Shown one piece after another: positions 7,940 through 10,817 of a DNA stretch of 10,817 nt. Positions within the stretch are counted from its first letter, which is position 1, and each line of letters opens with the position of its first letter. Below the pieces are notes generated by a model. That model saw only the letters and a program-made list of their open reading frames with translations, was not told where the DNA came from and made no database searches. The DNA lies in contig JAFRYJ010000124.1 in the NCBI GenBank assembly GCA_017437705.1, positions 1-10,817 of the forward strand, written 5' to 3'. Origin of the DNA: Lachnospiraceae bacterium. Its GTDB lineage: Bacteria; Bacillota_A; Clostridia; Lachnospirales; Lachnospiraceae. The translations under genes and the position numbers were made by a program.

Positions 7940-8437
7940 ATGACAGTTTCAGAAGCGATAAGGAAAATGATAGAAAGATGCGACGGGAACCAGTACGATA
8001 TTAATCATTTTCTTAAGGTATGGGCATACTCAAAGCTTATCGGAGAGCTGGAGGGCGTTTCGGAAGATACCCTTTTAACGGTACAGTACGCTGCCATCGT
8101 TCACGATATCGCATGTCCGGGCTTAAGGGAGCAGTTTGACGGCAGGGCGCCCTACGAAAAGCAGGAAATGCTGGGAGAGCCTCTCGCGGAGGCCTTTTAC
8201 GGCGATTCTATCCCGGCGGAGATGCTGGAGCGCGTGAAGTACCTGGTGGCGCATCATCATACATATACGGGAAATGACGGCATCGACCACCAGATCCTTT
8301 TCGAGGCGGACTTCCTGACCAATGCGGGAGAGAAGGAGAAGCATCAGAAGAGGGCCCGTGACATGGCTGAACACGTTTTCAGAACGGCAGCGGGGATGTC
8401 TCTTCTTAAGGACATATTTACAGTCGAATTTGAATGA
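7940..8437 (+). CDS. Small HD-domain phosphohydrolase
   Basis: A 165-aa single HD domain. The expected metal and phosphate ligands are present: H23 (DINHFLKV), the H55-D56 pair in AAIVHDIA, a HHH run at 105-107 (LVAHHHTYTG) and D124 (FEADFLTN). This is the H...HD...H...D order of the HD superfamily, whose members are metal-dependent phosphohydrolases acting on nucleotides, cyclic dinucleotides or other phosphoesters. Substrate cannot be deduced, and it lacks the GYP motif of c-di-GMP phosphodiesterases and the synthetase part of Rel proteins. There is no signal peptide, so it is probably cytoplasmic. AGGAGGAG at 7928-7934 gives a very good start 5 nt before the ATG. It follows the lipoprotein gene by 65 nt with no clear terminator, and a terminator lies shortly after its stop, so the two may share a transcript. 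Confidence 0.88.
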   Translation: MTVSEAIRKMIERCDGNQYDINHFLKVWAYSKLIGELEGVSEDTLLTVQYAAIVHDIACPGLREQFDGRAPYEKQEMLGEPLAEAFYGDSIPAEMLERVKYLVAHHHTYTGNDGIDHQILFEADFLTNAGEKEKHQKRARDMAEHVFRTAAGMSLLKDIFTVEFE

Positions 8438-8467
8438 TGCGGACGTAAGAAGGATCACAGGATAAAG

Positions 8468-8498
8468 AAAAAGAGAAGACAGGGGAGCTTCTCTTTTT
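8468..8498 (+). terminator. Intrinsic terminator between HD gene and aspS
   Basis: AAAAAGAGAAG (8468-8478) pairs perfectly with CTTCTCTTTTT (8488-8498) around a 9-nt loop, ending in five Ts. The A-run on the 5' side gives a matching T-run on the opposite strand, so it could act in both directions. Confidence 0.88.
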
Positions 8499-8534
8499 GT
8501 TTGCGTGAATACCGCTCGTACACGTCCATTGCCC

Positions 8535-8563
8535 TTGATAAAGGTCGGTGTTTGCTGTAAAAT
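8535..8563 (+). promoter_or_regulatory. Sigma-A-type promoter for aspS
   Basis: TTGATA (8535-8540) and TAAAAT (8558-8563) are separated by exactly 17 nt, each one or two bases from the sigma-A consensus. Transcription would begin near 8570, giving a leader of about 30 nt with room for little more than the ribosome binding site AAAGGAG (8583-8589). That leaves no space for a T-box leader, so direct tRNA-sensing control of aspS is unlikely here. Confidence 0.75.
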
Positions 8564-8598
8564 ACCCATGTTCGGTTAATTGAAAGGAGCTTGGAAAT

Positions 8599-10392
8599 AT
8601 GGCTGAATCAATGCAGGGACTTAAAAGGACATACAGATGCACCGAGGTATCTGAATCAAATATCGGCGAGACCGTCACCCTTATGGGCTGGGTACAGAAA
8701 TCCAGAAACAAGGGCGGCATCATCTTTACGGATCTGAGGGACAGAAGCGGCATCATCCAGATCATCTTCGAAGAGGCAAACGTGGGCACGGAAGTCTACG
8801 GAAAGGCAGAGAAGCTGAGGGCCGAATTCGTAATAGCCGTCACCGGCACGGTTGAAAAAAGAAGCGGCGCTGCCAACGAGAATCTGAAGACCGGCACCAT
8901 CGAGGTGGTGGCTAAGGATATGAGGATCCTGGCCGAAGCGGAAACGCCCCCCTTCCCCGTGGAAAAGGATTCCAAGACCAAGGAGGAAGTGCGCCTTAAA
9001 TACCGTTTCCTGGATCTGAGGAGGAGCGATATCCAGCGCAACATCATGATGAGGAGCGACATCTGCCGCGTCATCAGGAATTTCCTCTGTGATGAGGGTT
9101 TTATAGAGATAGAGACACCCATGCTCACCAAGTCCACACCCGAGGGAGCCAGGGATTATCTTGTGCCCAGCCGTATTCACAACGGCAGCTTTTACGCGCT
9201 GCCCCAGTCGCCCCAGCTTTTCAAGCAGCTTCTGATGGTGGGCGGATACGACAGGTATTTCCAGATCGCCAGGTGTTTCCGCGACGAGGACCTGAGGGCC
9301 GACAGACAGCCCGAATTCACCCAGGTGGACATGGAGCTTTCCTTTGTCGACATCGATGATGTGCTGGATGTAAACGAAAGGCTTATCCATAAGCTTTTCA
9401 AGGATATCCTGAATGTGGAGGTGCCCCTTCCCATACAGCGCATGACGTGGGATGAGGCCATGCTCAGATACGGTTCCGATAAGCCGGACCTGAGATTCGG
9501 CCTGGAGATAACTGATGTCAGCGATATTGCCAAAGACTGCGGCTTCGGCGTTTTCAAGGGCGCCGTTGAAGCGGGCGGAGCAGTAAGGGGACTTACGGTC
9601 AAAGGCCAGGCAGACATGCCCAGAAAGCACATCGATGCCCTTACGGAGCTGGCAAAGACTTACGGAGCCAAAGGACTTGCATATGCATGCCTTAAGGACG
9701 ACGGATCGGTCAAGTCTTCCTTTGCGAAATTCCTTTCGGAGGAAGAAATGGGCGCGCTGGCAAAGGCTATGGGAGCAGAGCCCGGCGACCTTATGCTGTT
9801 TGTGGCAGACAAGGTGCTTACCGTCTGTGCAGCTCTCGGAGCACTCCGTCTGGAACTGAGCAAAGAGCTTTCGCTGTACGATCCCGCCGAATTCAGATTC
9901 GTGTGGATCACGGAATTCCCTCAGTTCGAGTGGTCTGAGGAAGAGGAGAGGTTCAAGGCCATGCATCATCCCTTCACCATGCCCATGGACGAGGATCTCG
10001 AATATATTGAATCCGATCCCGCAAGAGTGCGTGCAAAGGCGTATGATATCGTGCTCAACGGCGTTGAGCTGGGCGGCGGATCCGTGAGGATACATCAGGA
10101 CGACATCCAGGAGAGGATGTTCGAAGCCCTCGGTTTTACAAAAGAACAGGCCTGGGAAAGATTCGGATTCCTGCTCACCGCATTCAAATACGGCGTTCCT
10201 CCCCACGCAGGACTGGCCTACGGCCTGGACAGGCTAGTAATGCTCATGGTGGGCGACGACAACATCAGGGACGTTATCGCATTCCCGAAGGTGAAGGATG
10301 CATCCTGCCTGATGTCGGAGGCTCCCGGCGCTGTGGATGAGAAGCAGCTGGCTGAACTGGGCATCCGCCTTGTCGAAACGGAAGGAAAATAA
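8599..10392 (+). CDS. aspS: Aspartyl-tRNA synthetase (bacterial type)
   Basis: A 597-aa class II aminoacyl-tRNA synthetase that charges tRNA with aspartate, using ATP, in the cytoplasm. An N-terminal OB-fold anticodon-binding domain occupies about 10-112. Motif 1 lies around 168-191 (IEIETPMLTKSTPEGARDYL), and the aspartate/ATP site reads LPQSPQLFKQLLM at 201-213. Motif 2 includes CFRDEDLRADRQPEFTQVD at 226-244, and motif 3 HAGLAYGLDRLVML at 536-549. The bacterial insertion (GAD) domain spans about 290-425, and the bacterial AMHHPFTMP segment sits at 454-462. Length and motifs are complete. The loop GWVQKSRNKGG at 30-40 has Lys at 38 where E. coli has Leu30, so whether it is discriminating (Asp only) or non-discriminating (also tRNA-Asn) cannot be told. 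It appears monocistronic: own promoter, terminator upstream, and 6S RNA downstream under a separate promoter. Confidence 0.98.
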   Translation: MAESMQGLKRTYRCTEVSESNIGETVTLMGWVQKSRNKGGIIFTDLRDRSGIIQIIFEEANVGTEVYGKAEKLRAEFVIAVTGTVEKRSGAANENLKTGTIEVVAKDMRILAEAETPPFPVEKDSKTKEEVRLKYRFLDLRRSDIQRNIMMRSDICRVIRNFLCDEGFIEIETPMLTKSTPEGARDYLVPSRIHNGSFYALPQSPQLFKQLLMVGGYDRYFQIARCFRDEDLRADRQPEFTQVDMELSFVDIDDVLDVNERLIHKLFKDILNVEVPLPIQRMTWDEAMLRYGSDKPDLRFGLEITDVSDIAKDCGFGVFKGAVEAGGAVRGLTVKGQADMPRKHIDALTELAKTYGAKGLAYACLKDDGSVKSSFAKFLSEEEMGALAKAMGAEPGDLMLFVADKVLTVCAALGALRLELSKELSLYDPAEFRFVWITEFPQFEWSEEEERFKAMHHPFTMPMDEDLEYIESDPARVRAKAYDIVLNGVELGGGSVRIHQDDIQERMFEALGFTKEQAWERFGFLLTAFKYGVPPHAGLAYGLDRLVMLMVGDDNIRDVIAFPKVKDASCLMSEAPGAVDEKQLAELGIRLVETEGK

Positions 10393-10434
10393 TTTTATAT
10401 TGATGTATAAAGTTGATAAAACATGTAAATACTA

Positions 10435-10463
10435 TTGCATTGCAAAAATCAGTGTATTATAAT
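10435..10463 (+). promoter_or_regulatory. Strong sigma-A promoter for 6S RNA
   Basis: TTGCAT (10435-10440) and a perfect TATAAT (10458-10463) are separated by 17 nt in an AT-rich gap after aspS. The predicted start, near 10470, coincides with the 5' strand of the closing helix of the downstream RNA. Confidence 0.8.
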
Positions 10464-10469
10464 CAATAC

Positions 10470-10645
10470 AATAGTACTGGGGTGTTCGATACTTTCACAT
10501 TTTGAACCTACATCTTTTTTAAGGGAGATCATATAAGTGTAATATGAAATGCCGGAGACGGAATTCAGAAAAGCACTTGAGATCACCCACCTGGCTTCGG
10601 CTAGGCGTCAAAATAGAAAGGTCGGCACTTTGGGCTTGTGCTTAA
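10470..10645 (+). ncRNA. ssrS: 6S RNA (SsrS)
   Basis: 6S RNA is a small RNA that mimics an open promoter and sequesters the housekeeping RNA polymerase holoenzyme, especially in stationary phase. The roughly 175-nt transcript forms the expected long rod. AGTAC (10473-10477) pairs with GTGCT, and GGTG (10481-10484) with CACT plus CGA (10487-10489) with TCG (10622-10624). CTTTC (10492-10496) pairs with GAAAG (10616-10620). A large central bubble follows: 5' strand 10497-10522, including TTGAACCTACA; 3' strand 10589-10615, with its own hairpin CTGGC-TTCG-GCTAG. Beyond it GGGAGATC (10523-10530) pairs with GATCACCC (10581-10588), one A-A mismatch. Then AAGTG (10535-10539) pairs with CACTT (10574-10578), and a CCG-GAGA-CGG apical loop closes the rod. 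Bubble sequences resemble remembered clostridial 6S RNAs. The position after aspS matches my recollection of B. subtilis bsrA. Exact ends are estimated. Confidence 0.88.
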
Positions 10646-10646
10646 G

Positions 10647-10680
10647 AAAAAACGGTCATGCCGGACGCATGACCGTTCTT
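10647..10680. terminator. Bidirectional intrinsic terminator after 6S RNA
   Basis: AACGGTCATG (10651-10660) pairs perfectly with CATGACCGTT (10668-10677) around a 7-nt loop. On the + strand the tail is short (TTCTTTC) and would end the 6S precursor. On the - strand the tail is stronger, since the A-run at 10647-10652 reads as six Ts, as expected if a leftward transcript also ends here. Confidence 0.85.
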
Positions 10681-10681
10681 T

Positions 10682-10817
10682 CACGTTTAAGCCTATGGCC
10701 TCAACGTGAAATAACTCCTGCGGGAGCATGCTTTAGCTCGCTGAAAGGAAGAGCACTTCGTGATTCAGCTTGCGCGCGGTAGAGTCCGGCGAGCGGGCTT
10801 TGATTTCTGTACTTAAA
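10682..10817. other. Structured region of unknown nature after the 6S terminator
   Basis: Several short inverted repeats are packed together here. CACGTT pairs with AACGTG (about 10682-10708), CTCC with GGAG shortly after, and a two-step hairpin pairs GCTGAA with TTCAGC with GAAG/CTTC inside. No tRNA, rRNA or known riboswitch pattern was recognised. The region is cut by the window end. Confidence 0.35.
10701..10817 (-). CDS. Possible 3' end of a leftward gene, running off the window (uncertain)
   Basis: On the - strand an open frame enters from the window edge and stops with TGA at 10703-10701, giving 38 residues that begin FKYRNQSPLAGLYRA and end KHAPAGVISR. It is not recognised. The leftward-facing terminator just beyond fits a gene tail. 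Against it, the codons include several that the neighbouring genes seldom use (CAA, CGA, CTA), a second frame is also open for 27 codons, and the DNA is full of short hairpins. It may instead be a structured RNA or a dispersed repeat. Confidence 0.2.
   Translation of the reverse strand, partial: FKYRNQSPLAGLYRAQAESRSALPFSELKHAPAGVISR

Noticed and set aside
8656..10206. A 516-codon open frame on the - strand, opposite aspS
   Set aside because: It lies wholly inside aspS, has no convincing ribosome site, and its translation is rich in His/Leu without a recognisable domain. It is a by-product of the codon bias of a certain gene.
10549..10782. A 77-codon + strand open frame after aspS
   Set aside because: It begins in the apical part of the 6S RNA, runs through the terminator hairpin, has no ribosome site and is Arg-rich in the way non-coding GC-rich DNA often is.
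1..10817. CRISPR array, prophage, insertion sequence or defence system
   Set aside because: No regularly spaced direct repeats, transposase or phage genes, or paired terminal inverted repeats were seen on either strand.

Overview
The window reads as a chromosomal housekeeping segment of an anaerobic Firmicute, most likely a Lachnospiraceae/Clostridia member. Three things point there. Strong AGGAGG-type ribosome binding sites precede most genes. Arg codons are AGG-rich in most genes. The gene neighbourhood combines apt, rel, an MBL-fold hydrolase, hemZ, aspS and 6S RNA with a 4-hydroxybutyrate dehydrogenase typical of fermentative clostridia. All eight complete protein genes lie on the + strand. 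The species cannot be named from the sequence.

Layout. Bases 2-46 are the last codons of what is probably apt (adenine phosphoribosyltransferase). A bifunctional (p)ppGpp synthetase/hydrolase (rel, 130-2430) follows, and 9 nt later an MBL-fold hydrolase (2440-3078). These look like one transcript ending at a good intrinsic terminator (3122-3149), with two more hairpins behind it. hemZ (radical SAM coproporphyrinogen dehydrogenase-like, 3269-4720) comes next. Then comes an accessory block: a small flavodoxin-like protein (4820-5308), 4-hydroxybutyrate dehydrogenase (5385-6497), a terminator, an unrecognised lipoprotein (6567-7874) and a small HD-domain phosphohydrolase (7940-8437), closed by another terminator. 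aspS (8599-10392) has its own sigma-A-type promoter. It is followed by a strong promoter and a roughly 175-nt RNA that folds as a 6S RNA (SsrS), then by a terminator hairpin with tails on both strands. The last ~135 bases hold structured DNA with one minus-strand open frame running off the edge.

How the genes relate. The core (apt, rel, hydrolase, hemZ, aspS, 6S RNA) covers purine salvage, the stringent response, heme-type chemistry, aspartyl-tRNA charging and RNA polymerase control. From memory, related Firmicutes carry hisS directly before aspS and often dtd after rel. Neither is present here, and the block between hemZ and aspS holds fermentation and envelope genes instead. Nothing in the window looks like a defence system, prophage, CRISPR array or transposon. 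The points most worth a second look are the 6S RNA next to aspS, the altered conserved cluster, the unknown lipoprotein/HD pair and the unexplained structured tail.
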